Positions 11,269-23,799 of a stretch of DNA of 64,000 nt are shown here, in pieces. The notes under the pieces are model-generated. The model did not search any database and was not told the DNA's origin. It saw only the letters and a list, made by a program, of their open reading frames with translations. A program made the position numbers and the translations under genes. Origin of the DNA: Rhynchospora pubera (taxonomy: Eukaryota > Streptophyta > Magnoliopsida > Poales > Cyperaceae); NCBI GenBank assembly GCA_028095005.1, contig CM051460.1, forward strand, positions 75,719,676 to 75,783,675, in the 5' to 3' direction. Each line of letters opens with the position of its first letter. Position 1 is the first letter of the stretch.

Positions 11269-11659
11269 AATGTTGAGACAGATGAGAGAGAGATTGTCAG
11301 CAAGGTACTCAGGCTTGGCTGGAAAGAATGTTCCTTTTCCCGGTCTAATTTGGTTTTGCTTTTTTGGGTTATTCTCGTTTTTGCAAAAGGGCCCTCGAAA
11401 TTCAGCAAATTTTGGTGGGTACTTTTTGCAAAAGGAGAGTACTTCTGGAGATTAATGTCAGAAATTTTTGCAAAATTAAGAAGTCATGTGTGTAAAAGCT
11501 GTTTTTGCTTATTTTATTTTATCTTCTTTTGCAATTTTGCTAAGCCTTTGGTTCTAGATCTTTGTTAGCTTGCCTAAGTTGTTCAATTTTACTGTTTATT
11601 TGGCATATTAGGTCTTTTTCTTTGATGCTGGCGTGAATAAAAGAGGACACTTTTTGAAG
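11269..11659 (+). pseudogene. PURA1-like: U1 PUR-alpha-like exons
   Basis: Two exon-like pieces join in phase 0. The first, 11,269-11,304 (NVETDEREIVSK), ends at a GT donor. The second, 11,612-11,659 (VFFFDAGVNKRGHFLK), has AG/GT borders. The second matches the PUR repeat signature of PUR-alpha proteins (FxFDxGxNxRGxFL), which are single-stranded purine-rich nucleic-acid binding proteins. The rest of the PUR repeats was not found, so this is a fragment. Assignment of the second exon is fairly secure. The first rests on phase and position only. Confidence 0.65.
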
Positions 11660-12465
11660 GTATGCTTCTGTTTCAATAATTCTTTTTGTTCGATTTTTCT
11701 TTTTATATTTGCTTTGTAAATTCCATCATTTTGATTCTAATTATTGTTCTCACATTTACCTGCTGAAACTAGTATAGTGTTTTTATACAGACAATGTACT
11801 GTTATCTATTGTTTGGCAATTGTTGGTACGTACTTCCCTTCAATATTAAAATTATAATAATCATTGTTCATGTTCTGAAATTTGTTATATGTTGAGTGAT
11901 GACATTTCTAAAATTGGTTTTGGAGCATCATTGCTGTCATAATAACCCTGTTCTTTTGGATAACTATATTGTTTGTTTTAAGTTCTATATAATGAGTAAT
12001 GATTCATGGTGTGCCCAGCGGAGGTTATTATGGCACTCAAATGGCGCATACTGACAAAGATAAAAAGTACCAACTTGATTATTTTGCTTGCTAATGAGAT
12101 AGTTTTCATTACGTCTTCTTCTTTCTTGTGATCACAATTTATTCTAATTACCTATCTTTATTATTTTAATCATGTTCTGGTTCTGGTTTGTTTCTTGAGA
12201 AAATGAGGGACCAAATCAGAACTAAGGAACTGAGGACCTGATAACTACGAAAATGAATTGAAACAAATCTTTAGAAAATCTTATTAGCCCTGATGTTAAG
12301 GCTCAGTTGCTGATCTAACCAGTTAGCCCAGGTCAAACACTTTTCTTTTGGTCTATCTGTATTGAAATTTTTGGTTTTGCTTTCCCTTTTCTTTTTTTTT
12401 TTTTTAAACAAATTTGGCCGAAAGGAATAATTAATGTTTGTTACAATCTGCTGCTTATTTGACAG

Positions 12466-12680
12466 CTCTTGAATGGCTTTATCAAAACTCATTGGCCATG
12501 CAGATGCTTATTCAGCAAGGTACTTTCTTTTTTTTTTTCCTTCTTCTTTGATAAACAAGTGTTATTATGCCATGTTATTCGTTTCCTTTGCTTTTCTTAT
12601 TCGTTACAGTGGATCCAAAGTGTATATATGGTAAATGAGGGCGGCGATAGTTTCGGAGCTGGACCTCAGACAAGGACAAG
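12466..12680 (+). pseudogene. U1 pair of unassigned exons
   Basis: Exon-like 12,466-12,519 (after TTTGACAG, before GTACTTTC) and 12,610-12,680 (after GTTACAG, before GTAATTAA) can be joined in frame. The second reads WIQSVYMVNEGGDSFGAGPQ and ends TRTR. Splice borders are good, but no family was recognised. They follow the PUR-like exons and may belong to the same source gene. Thirty bases after the last donor, the AGO intron sequence of the next unit begins. Confidence 0.4.
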
Positions 12681-13083
12681 GTAATTAATCTCTTTCTGCT
12701 CTGCCATGCTGGGAGGTTTGTAGTGTTAATTTTTGTTTGTTCTTAATCTAGGCATAAGAAGGTTCTGATAGAATTTGTTTGTTACTTGTTTTGTCTTGAA
12801 GGTTGATGTAGATTAGTCAGCGCATCAGGATTATGGCTATGTTAGTGGGCTCTTTTTCCAAAGTCAATTAGTGCTTTTTTAATAACTGCAACATGGTTTT
12901 CTGAGCTTAAAATTCTAGTTTGAACGGTTTGAGAACCTTTCTGTCCAACTCTTCTATTATTTCTACCTTTAAAAAGGTGCTATGACCTCAACAAATAATT
13001 TGGTGCTTTGTCATGCGGCAGCGTTTTCCTTTCCACTCAGTTTAGGCCTGTCCTGAATGACCGACCATGTTTTTCCTTTACAG

Positions 13084-14108
13084 GACTAGAAGGGGCAGCC
13101 CAAGCGGAAGTCCTGGTGGTGACAGTCCTGAGGGCAGTGACCGCAAGCGATTGCGTAAGCCGTACAACACTAAGACATTCACGGTGGAGCTTATCTTTGG
13201 TAAAAGGATACCAATGTCTGCAATTACCCAGTCCGTGAAGGGGGCGTGAGTTTGAGAACACTCAAGAGGCCGTTAGGGTGCTTGATATCATCCTCCGCCA
13301 ACAATCTGCAGCTCATTATGCCCGAAAAATTCTTTCCCCCTCCCTTTTTTCTCTTTGAAATATATTTATGCTTTGAAAATTGAAAATAATATTGGGTCCT
13401 TTTGAATTAAATTACTTTTTATGATTCATGGCTCCTAAGATAGGATGCTGCTAAAGAGGTTAAACTACTTCAAATGACATTAGAATGCATGATGTATTTG
13501 CCATTTTACTGTGTCTGCAATATTGAGCTGAATTCAGATTAGGGGTAATGCGATAGGACACAACGGGTCCTTCCTTGACTTTTTGTTTGGTTCGGTTGAA
13601 GTATCAGAAACTGAAAATAATCGACACACCCTAAGAGCTATTAGTTAGCTAAGACTCTTTATAAGAACAATTGCTAACATTTGTTTATGCATGACACTTT
13701 TGTTGATTTCTTTCTATGGCAGGGGATGTCTATTGGTTCGTCAGTCCTTCCATAACCACCCAAACAGTCTTGTTGATCTGGGAGGTGGTGTCATGGGATG
13801 CCGTGTGTTTCACTCTAGTTTCTGTACCACCCAGAGTGGTTTCTCTGTTAACAATGGTAATCTACTCCATTTGTTTAGCTAGTTGCTCTGCTCGTACATC
13901 TATATCCCTATCAACTTGTTTCTGTTTTACATTCTAGCTTTCTAGCTTTATAAAATAACTCATTGACTGGTAAGTAGTATTTCTGTTAACCTCACTTTTA
14001 TGATTTACAGATGTGTCAGCCACCATGTTTGTCAAACCAGGTCCGGTGGTGGATTTTCTTTTGGCCAACCAGAATGTCAATCATCCGAATGAGATAGATT
14101 GGAAGAAG
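13084..14108 (+). pseudogene. AGO4-like: U2 AGO4-like exons (N domain and linker)
   Basis: The exon at 13,084 starts TRRGSPSGSPGGDSPEGSDR and runs through KTFTVELIFGKRIPMSAITQ. It is then broken at 13,241-13,249, where P2's AAGGGGCATGAG has become AAGGGGGCGTGAG, giving a frameshift and TGA. The ENTQEAVRVLDIILRQQSAA segment follows in another frame. Exons 13,723-13,856 and 14,011-14,108 are as in U1 and correctly phased. A second AGO exon remnant starts at 14,931. Confidence 0.87.
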
Positions 14109-15316
14109 GTAATTGTTGTTCATAAATATATTTTTTTTAATTTGAACTGTTGATTGATGGTATGTATGGACTTGTAGTTCTAATACTCCTTTTGGTAAAT
14201 AATTTAATATCTGAATGCAATAGCAGGTCCCTCGGATGGACTGTCTAAGAGGACCCACATCCCTTATTAAGTTAAGTTTTCTTCTGCTTTCGTGAGATCA
14301 CAATTCAGTCTAATTACCTTTTTTTTGTTTTAATCATGTTCTTGTTTGTTTCTTCGTTTGTTTGTGCTGCAGATTAACGAAAGAATTAGTGTTCGCCTAC
14401 TGCTTTGGGCCTTTCGATGGTTTTGTGTGATGGACATGATGCAGATTTAAGTTTACTCACTGCAAAAAAAATTCAGATAAGTTATTTTGTTGCTTTGCAC
14501 CTGCATATCTTCAATATTTATTAAGTTGTAGGAAATAAATACATCATAGATGAGTAAAAAAAAAGTACCCACTGTTTTATCCTTTGAAATGTTAATGGTG
14601 ATATGCTTGCCTTAGGATCCACCGATATTTACCTGTTCAATGTGACCACAATTTATAAGGATACAAGTACTTTGTTAACCTTACGTGTATAAATCTTTGG
14701 TTCTCAATGTTGTTGACAATTGTTTGCTCAAGTGTGAGTCTGGCTGCCTTGTTATGTGGGTACATCCAACAGATGTAGTTAAGAACTTGTGCTCATTTGA
14801 AATTACTTTTTATTTTAGGAATGTTTTGTTTGTTTCTAGGTTTGTTGAAACATTGGGTGAACGAAATCATCATTGCTTATCTACTTGTTAAGTTTAAACA
14901 ATAATCCAATTTTTTTTTTCATTTTTGCAGTAAAGTAATAGTGCAGTGAACTGTGAGGAGGCCTTTCGTGTGCTTGATATCATCCTCCGCCAGCACTCAG
15001 CATCTCAGTATACTCAAACTTTACTACCCCCTCATTTTTTTCCTCTTTGAAGTGTATTTCGTTTTTTAAATGGGATGCCTTAGAATTAGTTATTGTTATT
15101 ATTCACGGGTCTTTGAAAAGGGTACTGCCTGAAACTTCATACTTCTTCAAATTACATCATATTTTACATCTGTGATGTATTTGCCATCTTTTCTTGTCTG
15201 CGATACTAAGAAATGTTAATAAAAGGCTCCAATGTATCCATCTACCGCCACAAATAGGTCGACAATTATTGTACCTTCTGGTGGCGTTGGGTGGTTTCTG
15301 GAACTGTTCAATTATT

Positions 15317-15707
15317 AATGTTGAGACAGATGAGAGAGAGATTGTCAGCAAGGTACTCAGGCTTGGCTGGAAAGAATGTTCCTTTTCCCGGTCTAATTTG
15401 GTTTTGCTTTTTTGGGTTATTCTCGTTTTTGCAAAAGGGCCCTCGAAATTCAGCAAATTTTGGTGGGTACTTTTTGCAAAAGGAGAGTTCTTCTGGAGAT
15501 TAATGTCAGAAATTTTTGCAAAATTAAGAAGTCATGTGTGTAAAAGCTGTTTTTGCTTATTTTATTTTATCTTCTTTTGCAATTTTGCTAAGCCTTTGGT
15601 TCTAGATCTTTGTTAGCTTGCCTAAGTTGTTCAATTTTACTGTTTATTTGGCATATTAGGTCTTTTTCTTTGATGCTGGCGTGAATAAAAGAGGACACTT
15701 TTTGAAG
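15317..15707 (+). pseudogene. PURA1-like: U2 PUR-alpha-like exons
   Basis: These are the same two pieces as in U1 at +4,048; the PUR-signature exon is 15,660-15,707 (VFFFDAGVNKRGHFLK). No coding change from U1 was noticed in this exon. Confidence 0.62.
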
Positions 15708-17129
15708 GTATGCTTCTGTTTCAATAATTCTTTTTGTTCGATTTTTCTTTTTATATTTGCTTTGTAAATTCCATCATTTTGATTCTAATTATTGTTCTCA
15801 CATTTACCTGCTGAAACTAGTATAGTGTTTTTATACAGACAATGTACTGTTATCTATTGTTTGGCAATTGTTGGTACGTACTTCCCTTCAATATTAAAAT
15901 TATAATAATCATTGTTCATGTTCTGAAATTTGTTATATGTTGAGTGATGACATTTCTAAAATTGGTTTTGGAGCATCATTGCTGTCATAATAACCATGTT
16001 CTTTTGGATAACTATATTGTTTGTTTTAAGTTCTATATAATGAGTAATGATTCATGGTGTGCCCAGCGGAGGTTATTATGGCACTCAAATGGCGCATACT
16101 GACAAAGATAAAAAGTACCAACTTGATTATTTTGCTTGCTAATGAGATAGTTTTCATTACGTCTTCTTCTTTCTTGTGATCACAATTTATTCTAATTACC
16201 TATCTTTATTATTTTAATCATGTTCTGGTTCTGGTTTGTTTCTTGAGAAAATGAGGGACCAAATCAGAACTAAGGAACTGAGGACCTGATAACTACGAAA
16301 ATGAATTGAAACAAATCTTTAGAAAATCTTATTAGCCCTGATGTTAAGGCTCAGTTGCTGATCTAACCAGTTAGCCCAGGTCAAACACTTTTCTTTTGGT
16401 CTATCTGTATTGAAATTTTTGGTTTTGCTTTCCCTTTTCTTTTTTTTTTTTAAACAAATTTGGCCGAAAGGAATAATTAATGTTTGTTACAATCTGCTGC
16501 TTATTTGACAGCTCTTGAATGGCTTTATCAAAACTCATTGGCCATGCAGATGCTTATTCAGCAAGGTACTTTCTTTTTTTTTTTCCTTCTTCTTTGATAA
16601 ACAAGTGTTATTATGCCATGTTATTCGTTTCCTTTGCTTTTCTTATTCGTTACAGTGGATCCAAAGTGTATATATGGTAAATGAGGGCGGCGATAGTTTC
16701 GGAGCTGGACCTCAGACAAGGACAAGGTAATTAATCTCTTTCTGCTCTGCCATGCTGGGAGGTTTGTAGTGTTAATTTTTGTTTGTTCTTAATCTAGGCA
16801 TAAGAAGGTTCTGATAGAATTTGTTTGTTACTTGTTTTGTCTTGAAGGTTGATGTAGATTAGTCAGCGCATCAGGATTATGGCTATGTTAGTGGGCTCTT
16901 TTTCCAAAGTCAATTAGTGCTTTTTTAATAACTGCAACATGGTTTTCTGAGCTTAAAATTCTAGTTTGAACGGTTTGAGAACCTTTCTGTCCAACTCTTC
17001 TATTATTTCTACCTTTAAAAAGGTGCTATGACCTCAACAAATAATTTGGTGCTTTGTCATGCGGCAGCGTTTTCCTTTCCACTCAGTTTAGGCCTGTCCT
17101 GAATGACCGACCATGTTTTTCCTTTACAG

Positions 17130-18154
17130 GACTAGAAGGGGCAGCCCAAGCGGAAGTCCTGGTGGTGACAGTCCTGAGGGCAGTGACCGCAAGCGATTGC
17201 GTAAGCCGTACAACACTAAGACATTCACGGTGGAGCTTATCTTTGGTAAAAGGATACCAATGTCTGCAATTACCCAGTCCGTGAAGGGGGCGTGAGTTTG
17301 AGAACACTCAAGAGGCCGTTAGGGTGCTTGATATCATCCTCCGCCAACAATCTGCAGCTCATTATGCCCGAAAAATTCTTTCCCCCTCCCTTTTTTCTCT
17401 TTGAAATATATTTATGCTTTGAAAATTGAAAATAATATTGGGTCCTTTTGAATTAAATTACTTTTTATGATTCATGGCTCCTAAGATAGGATGCTGCTAA
17501 AGAGGTTAAACTACTTCAAATGACATTAGAATGCATGATGTATTTGCCATTTTACTGTGTCTGCAATATTGAGCTGAATTCAGATTAGGGGTAATGCGAT
17601 AGGACACAACGGGTCCTTCCTTGACTTTTTGTTTGGTTCGGTTGAAGTATCAGAAACTGAAAATAATCGACACACCCTAAGAGCTATTAGTTAGCTAAGA
17701 CTCTTTATAAGAACAATTGCTAACATTTGTTTATGCATGACACTTTTGTTGATTTCTTTCTATGGCAGGGGATGTCTATTGGTTCGTCAGTCCTTCCATA
17801 ACCACCCAAACAGTCTTGTTGATCTGGGAGGTGGTGTCATGGGATGCCGTGTGTTTCACTCTAGTTTCTGTACCACCCAGAGTGGTTTCTCTGTTAACAA
17901 TGGTAATCTACTCCATTTGTTTAGCTAGTTGCTCTGCTCGTACATCTATATCCCTATCAACTTGTTTCTGTTTTACATTCTAGCTTTCTAGCTTTATAAA
18001 ATAACTCATTGACTGGTAAGTAGTATTTCTGTTAACCTCACTTTTATGATTTACAGATGTGTCAGCCACCATGTTTGTCAAACCAGGTCCGGTGGTGGAT
18101 TTTCTTTTGGCCAACCAGAATGTCAATCATCCGAATGAGATAGATTGGAAGAAG
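17130..18154 (+). pseudogene. AGO4-like: U3 AGO4-like exons (N domain and linker)
   Basis: Exons are at 17,130 onward (N domain, with the same GGGGGCGTGA frameshift near 17,285-17,295), 17,769-17,902 and 18,057-18,154. The second AGO remnant starts at 18,976. The lesions are identical to U2, so they predate the amplification. Confidence 0.87.
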
Positions 18155-19361
18155 GTAATTGTTGTTCATAAATATATTTTTTTTAATTTGAACTGTTGAT
18201 TGATGGTATGTATGGACTTGTAGTTCTAATACTCCTTTTGGTAAATAATTTAATATCTGAATGCAATAGCAGGTCCCTCGGATGGACTGTCTAAGAGGAC
18301 CCACATCCCTTATTAAGTTAAGTTTTCTTCTGCTTTCGTGAGATCACAATTCAGTCTAATTACCTTTTTTTTTGTTTTAATCATGTTCTTGTTTGTTTCT
18401 TCGTTTGTTTGTGCTGCAGATTAACGAAAGAATTAGTGTTCGCCTACTGCTTTGGGCCTTTCGATGGTTTTGTGTGATGGACATGATGCAGATTTAAGTT
18501 TACTCACTGCAAAAAAAATTCAGATAAGTTATTTTGTTGCTTTGCACCTGCATATCTTCAATATTTATTAAGTTGTAGGAAATAAATACATCATAGATGA
18601 GTAAAAAAAAAGTACCCACTGTTTTATCCTTTGAAATGTTAATGGTGATATGCTTGCCTTAGGATCCACCGATATTTACCTGTTCAATGTGACCACAATT
18701 TATAAGGATACAAGTACTTTGTTAACCTTACGTGTATAAATCTTTGGTTCTCAATGTTGTTGACAATTGTTTGCTCAAGTGTGAGTCTGGCTGCCTTGTT
18801 ATGTGGGTACATCCAACAGATGTAGTTAAGAACTTGTGCTCATTTGAAATTACTTTTTATTTTAGGAATGTTTTGTTTGTTTCTAGGTTTGTTGAAACAT
18901 TGGGTGAACGAAATCATCATTGCTTATCTACTTGTTAAGTTTAAACAATAATCCAATTTTTTTTCATTTTTGCAGTAAAGTAATAGTGCAGTGAACTGTG
19001 AGGAGGCCTTTCGTGTGCTTGATATCATCCTCCGCCAGCACTCAGCATCTCAGTATACTCAAACTTTACTACCCCCTCATTTTTTTCCTCTTTGAAGTGT
19101 ATTTCGTTTTTTAAATGGGATGCCTTAGAATTAGTTATTGTTATTATTCACGGGTCTTTGAAAAGGGTACTGCCTGAAACTTCATACTTCTTCAAATTAC
19201 ATCATATTTTACATCTGTGATGTATTTGCCATCTTTTCTTGTCTGCGATACTAAGAAATGTTAATAAAAGGCTCCAATGTATCCATCTACCGCCACAAAT
19301 AGGTCGACAATTATTGTACCTTCTGGTGGCGTTGGGTGGTTTCTGGAACTGTTCAATTATT

Positions 19362-19752
19362 AATGTTGAGACAGATGAGAGAGAGATTGTCAGCAAGGTA
19401 CTCAGGCTTGGCTGGAAAGAATGTTCCTTTTCCCGGTCTAATTTGGTTTTGCTTTTTTGGGTTATTCTCGTTTTTGCAAAAGGGCCCTCGAAATTCAGCA
19501 AATTTTGGTGGGTACTTTTTGCAAAAGGAGAGTTCTTCTGGAGATTAATGTTAGAAATTTTTGCAAAATTAAGAAGTCATGTGTGTAAAAGCTGTTTTTG
19601 CTTATTTTATTTTATCTTCTTTTGCAATTTTGCTAAGCCTTTGGTTCTAGATCTTTGTTAGCTTGCCTAAGTTGTTCAATTTTACTGTTTATTTGGCATA
19701 TTAGGTCTTTTTCTTTGATGCTGGCGTGAATAAAAGAGGACACTTTTTGAAG
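19362..19752 (+). pseudogene. PURA1-like: U3 PUR-alpha-like exons
   Basis: The PUR-signature exon is at 19,705-19,752, with the upstream in-phase piece ending at about 19,397. Sequence and borders are as in U1. Confidence 0.62.
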
Positions 19753-21173
19753 GTATGCTTCTGTTTCAATAATTCTTTTTGTTCGATTTTTCTTTTTATA
19801 TTTGCTTTGTAAATTCCATCATTTTGATTCTAATTATTGTTCTCACATTTACCTGCTGAAACTAGTATAGTGTTTTTATACAGACAATGTACTGTTATCT
19901 ATTGTTTGGCAATTCTTGGTACGTACTTCCCTTCAATATTAAAATTATAATAATCATTGTTCATGTTCTGAAATTTGTTATATGTTGAGTGATGACATTT
20001 CTAAAATTGGTTTTGGAGCATCATTGCTGTCATAATAACCATGTTCTTTTGGATAACTATATTGTTTGTTTTAAGTTCTATATAATGAGTAATGATTCAT
20101 GGTGTGCCCAGCGGAGGTTATTATGGCACTCAAATGGCGCATACTGACAAAGATAAAAAGTACCAACTTGATTATTTTGCTTGCTAATGAGATAGTTTTC
20201 ATTACGTCTTCTTCTTTCTTGTGATCACAATTTATTCTAATTACCTATCTTTATTATTTTAATCATGTTCTGGTTCTGGTTTGTTTCTTGAGAAAATGAG
20301 GGACCAAATCAGAACTAAGGAACTGAGGACCTGATAACTACGAAAATGAATTGAAACAAATCTTTAGAAAATCTTATTAGCCCTGATGTTAAGGCTCAGT
20401 TGCTGATCTAACCAGTTAGCCCAGGTCAAACACTTTTCTTTTGGTCTATCTGTATTGAAATTTTTGGTTTTGCTTTCCCTTTTCTTTTTTTTTTTTAAAC
20501 AAATTTGGCCGAAAGGAATAATTAATGTTTGTTACAATCTGCTGCTTATTTGACAGCTCTTGAATGGCTTTATCAAAACTCATTGGCCATGCAGATGCTT
20601 ATTCAGCAAGGTACTTTCTTTTTTTTTTCCTTCTTCTTTGATAAACAAGTGTTATTATGCCATGTTATTCGTTTCCTTTGCTTTTCTTATTCGTTACAGT
20701 GGATCCAAAGTGTATATATGGTAAATGAGGGCGGCGATAGTTTCGGAGCTGGACCTCAGACAAGGACAAGGTAATTAATCTCTTTCTGCTCTGCCATGCT
20801 GGGAGGTTTGTAGTGTTAATTTTTGTTTGTTCTTAATCTAGGCATAAGAAGGTTCTGATAGAATTTGTTTGTTACTTGTTTTGTCTTGAAGGTTGATGTA
20901 GATTAGTCAGCGCATCAGGATTATGGCTATGTTAGTGGGCTCTTTTTCCAAAGTCAATTAGTGCTTTTTTAATAACTGCAACATGGTTTTCTGAGCTTAA
21001 AATTCTAGTTTGAACGGTTTGAGAACCTTTCTGTCCAACTCTTCTATTATTTCTACCTTTAAAAAGGTGCTATGACCTCAACAAATAATTTGGTGCTTTG
21101 TCATGCGGCAGCGTTTTCCTTTCCACTCAGTTTAGGCCTGTCCTGAATGACCGACCATGTTTTTCCTTTACAG

Positions 21174-22198
21174 GACTAGAAGGGGCAGCCCAAGCGGAAG
21201 TCCTGGTGGTGACAGTCCTGAGGGCAGTGACCGCAAGCGATTGCGTAAGCCGTACAACACTAAGACATTCACGGTGGAGCTTATCTTTGGTAAAAGGATA
21301 CCAATGTCTGCAATTACCCAGTCCGTGAAGGGGGCGTGAGTTTGAGAACACTCAAGAGGCCGTTAGGGTGCTTGATATCATCCTCCGCCAACAATCTGCA
21401 GCTCATTATGCCCGAAAAATTCTTTCCCCCTCCCTTTTTTCTCTTTGAAATATATTTATGCTTTGAAAATTGAAAATAATATTGGGTCCTTTTGAATTAA
21501 ATTACTTTTTATGATTCATGGCTCCTAAGATAGGATGCTGCTAAAGAGGTTAAACTACTTCAAATGACATTAGAATGCATGATGTATTTGCCATTTTACT
21601 GTGTCTGCAATATTGAGCTGAATTCAGATTAGGGGTAATGCGATAGGACACAACGGGTCCTTCCTTGACTTTTTGTTTGGTTCGGTTGAAGTATCAGAAA
21701 CTGAAAATAATCGACACACCCTAAGAGCTATTAGTTAGCTAAGACTCTTTATAAGAACAATTGCTAACATTTGTTTATGCATGACACTTTTGTTGATTTC
21801 TTTCTATGGCAGGGGATGTCTATTGGTTCGTCAGTCCTTCCATAACCACCCAAACAGTCTTGTTGATCTGGGAGGTGGTGTCATGGGATGCCGTGTGTTT
21901 CACTCTAGTTTCTGTACCACCCAGAGTGGTTTCTCTGTTAACAATGGTAATCTACTCCATTTGTTTAGCTAGTTGCTCTGCTCGTACATCTATATCCCTA
22001 TCAACTTGTTTCTGTTTTACATTCTAGCTTTCTAGCTTTATAAAATAACTCATTGACTGGTAAGTAGTATTTCTGTTAACCTCACTTTTATGATTTACAG
22101 ATGTGTCAGCCACCATGTTTGTCAAACCAGGTCCGGTGGTGGATTTTCTTTTGGCCAACCAGAATGTCAATCATCCGAATGAGATAGATTGGAAGAAG
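21174..22198 (+). pseudogene. AGO4-like: U4 AGO4-like exons (N domain and linker)
   Basis: Exons are at 21,174 onward (same frameshift near 21,329-21,339), 21,813-21,946 and 22,101-22,198. The second AGO remnant starts at 23,023. Exon borders and phases are the same as in U2. Confidence 0.87.
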
Positions 22199-23408
22199 GT
22201 AATTGTTGTTCATAAATATATTTTTTTTAATTTGAACTGTTGATTGATGGTATGTATGGACTTGTAGTTCTAATACTCCTTTTGGTAAATAATTTAATAT
22301 CTGAATGCAATAGCAGGTCCCTCGGATGGACTGTCTAAGAGGACCCACATCCCTTATTAAGTTAAGTTTTCTTCTGCTTTCGTGAGATCACAATTCAGTC
22401 TAATTACCTTTTTTTTTTGTTTTAATCATGTTCTTGTTTGTTTCTTCGTTTGTTTGTGCTGCAGATTAACGAAAGAATTAGTGTTCGCCTACTGCTTTGG
22501 GCCTTTCGATGGTTTTGTGTGATGGACATGATGCAGATTTAAGTTTACTCACTGCAAAAAAAATTCAGATAAGTTATTTTGTTGCTTTGCACCTGCATAT
22601 CTTCAATATTTATTAAGTTGTAGGAAATAAATACATCATAGATGAGTAAAAAAAAAGTACCCACTGTTTTATCCTTTGAAATGTTAATGGTGATATGCTT
22701 GCCTTAGGATCCACCGATATTTACCTGTTCAATGTGACCACAATTTATAAGGATACAAGTACTTTGTTAACCTTACGTGTATAAATCTTTGGTTCTCAAT
22801 GTTGTTGACAATTGTTTGCTCAAGTGTGAGTCTGGCTGCCTTGTTATGTGGGTACATCCAACAGATGTAGTTAAGAACTTGTGCTCATTTGAAATTACTT
22901 TTTATTTTAGGAATGTTTTGTTTGTTTCTAGGTTTGTTGAAACATTGGGTGAACGAAATCATCATTGCTTATCTACTTGTTAAGTTTAAACAATAATCCA
23001 ATTTTTTTTTTCATTTTTGCAGTAAAGTAATAGTGCAGTGAACTGTGAGGAGGCCTTTCGTGTGCTTGATATCATCCTCCGCCAGCACTCAGCATCTCAG
23101 TATACTCAAACTTTACTACCCCCTCATTTTTTTCCTCTTTGAAGTGTATTTCGTTTTTTAAATGGGATGCCTTAGAATTAGTTATTGTTATTATTCACGG
23201 GTCTTTGAAAAGGGTACTGCCTGAAACTTCATACTTCTTCAAATTACATCATATTTTACATCTGTGATGTATTTGCCATCTTTTCTTGTCTGCGATACTA
23301 AGAAATGTTAATAAAAGGCTCCAATGTATCCATCTACCGCCACAAATAGGTCGACAATTATTGTACCTTCTGGTGGCGTTGGGTGGTTTCTGGAACTGTT
23401 CAATTATT

Positions 23409-23799
23409 AATGTTGAGACAGATGAGAGAGAGATTGTCAGCAAGGTACTCAGGCTTGGCTGGAAAGAATGTTCCTTTTCCCGGTCTAATTTGGTTTTGCT
23501 TTTTTGGGTTATTCTCGTTTTTGCAAAAGGGCCCTCGAAATTCAGCAAATTTTGGTGGGTACTTTTTGCAAAAGGAGAGTTCTTCTGGAGATTAATGTCA
23601 GAAATTTTTGCAAAATTAAGAAGTCATGTGTGTAAAAGCTGTTTTTGCTTATTTTATTTTATCTTCTTTTGCAATTTTGCTAAGCCTTTGGTTCTAGATC
23701 TTTGTTAGCTTGCCTAAGTTGTTCAATTTTACTGTTTATTTGGCATATTAGGTCTTTTTCTTTGATGCTGGCGTGAATAAAAGAGGACACTTTTTGAAG
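23409..23799 (+). pseudogene. PURA1-like: U4 PUR-alpha-like exons
   Basis: The PUR-signature exon is at 23,752-23,799, with the upstream in-phase piece ending at about 23,444. No difference from U1 was noticed. Confidence 0.62.

Larger units (their letters stand above)
9109..12710 (+). repeat. Array unit U1 (its head comes from P2)
   Basis: From about 9,109 (GCCGTACAACACTAAG) to the junction at 12,711 the sequence matches the other units almost base for base at an offset of 4,048 to U2. U1 lacks the repeated head found at 12,711-13,156, because it continues out of P2. Differences from the other units are mostly homopolymer lengths and isolated substitutions. Confidence 0.95.
12711..16756 (+). 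repeat. Array unit U2 (4,046 bp)
   Basis: It is defined by the recurring junction GGGAGGTTTGTAGTG, which corresponds to the exon/intron border at 5,829 in P1. It has the same order of exons as U1 plus the full head. The match to U3 is almost perfect, with differences mainly in T-tract lengths. Confidence 0.95.
16757..20800 (+). repeat. Array unit U3 (4,044 bp)
   Basis: It has the same junctions as U2. Small differences include shorter T tracts and a C-to-T change near 19,552 (SEIF to LEIF in one non-coding frame). Confidence 0.95.

Noticed and set aside
11146..11568. 140-codon plus-strand open frame repeated in most units
   Set aside because: It ignores the good GT donor at 11,305, is rich in F, C and L, and keeps no family resemblance beyond the short PUR-like piece.
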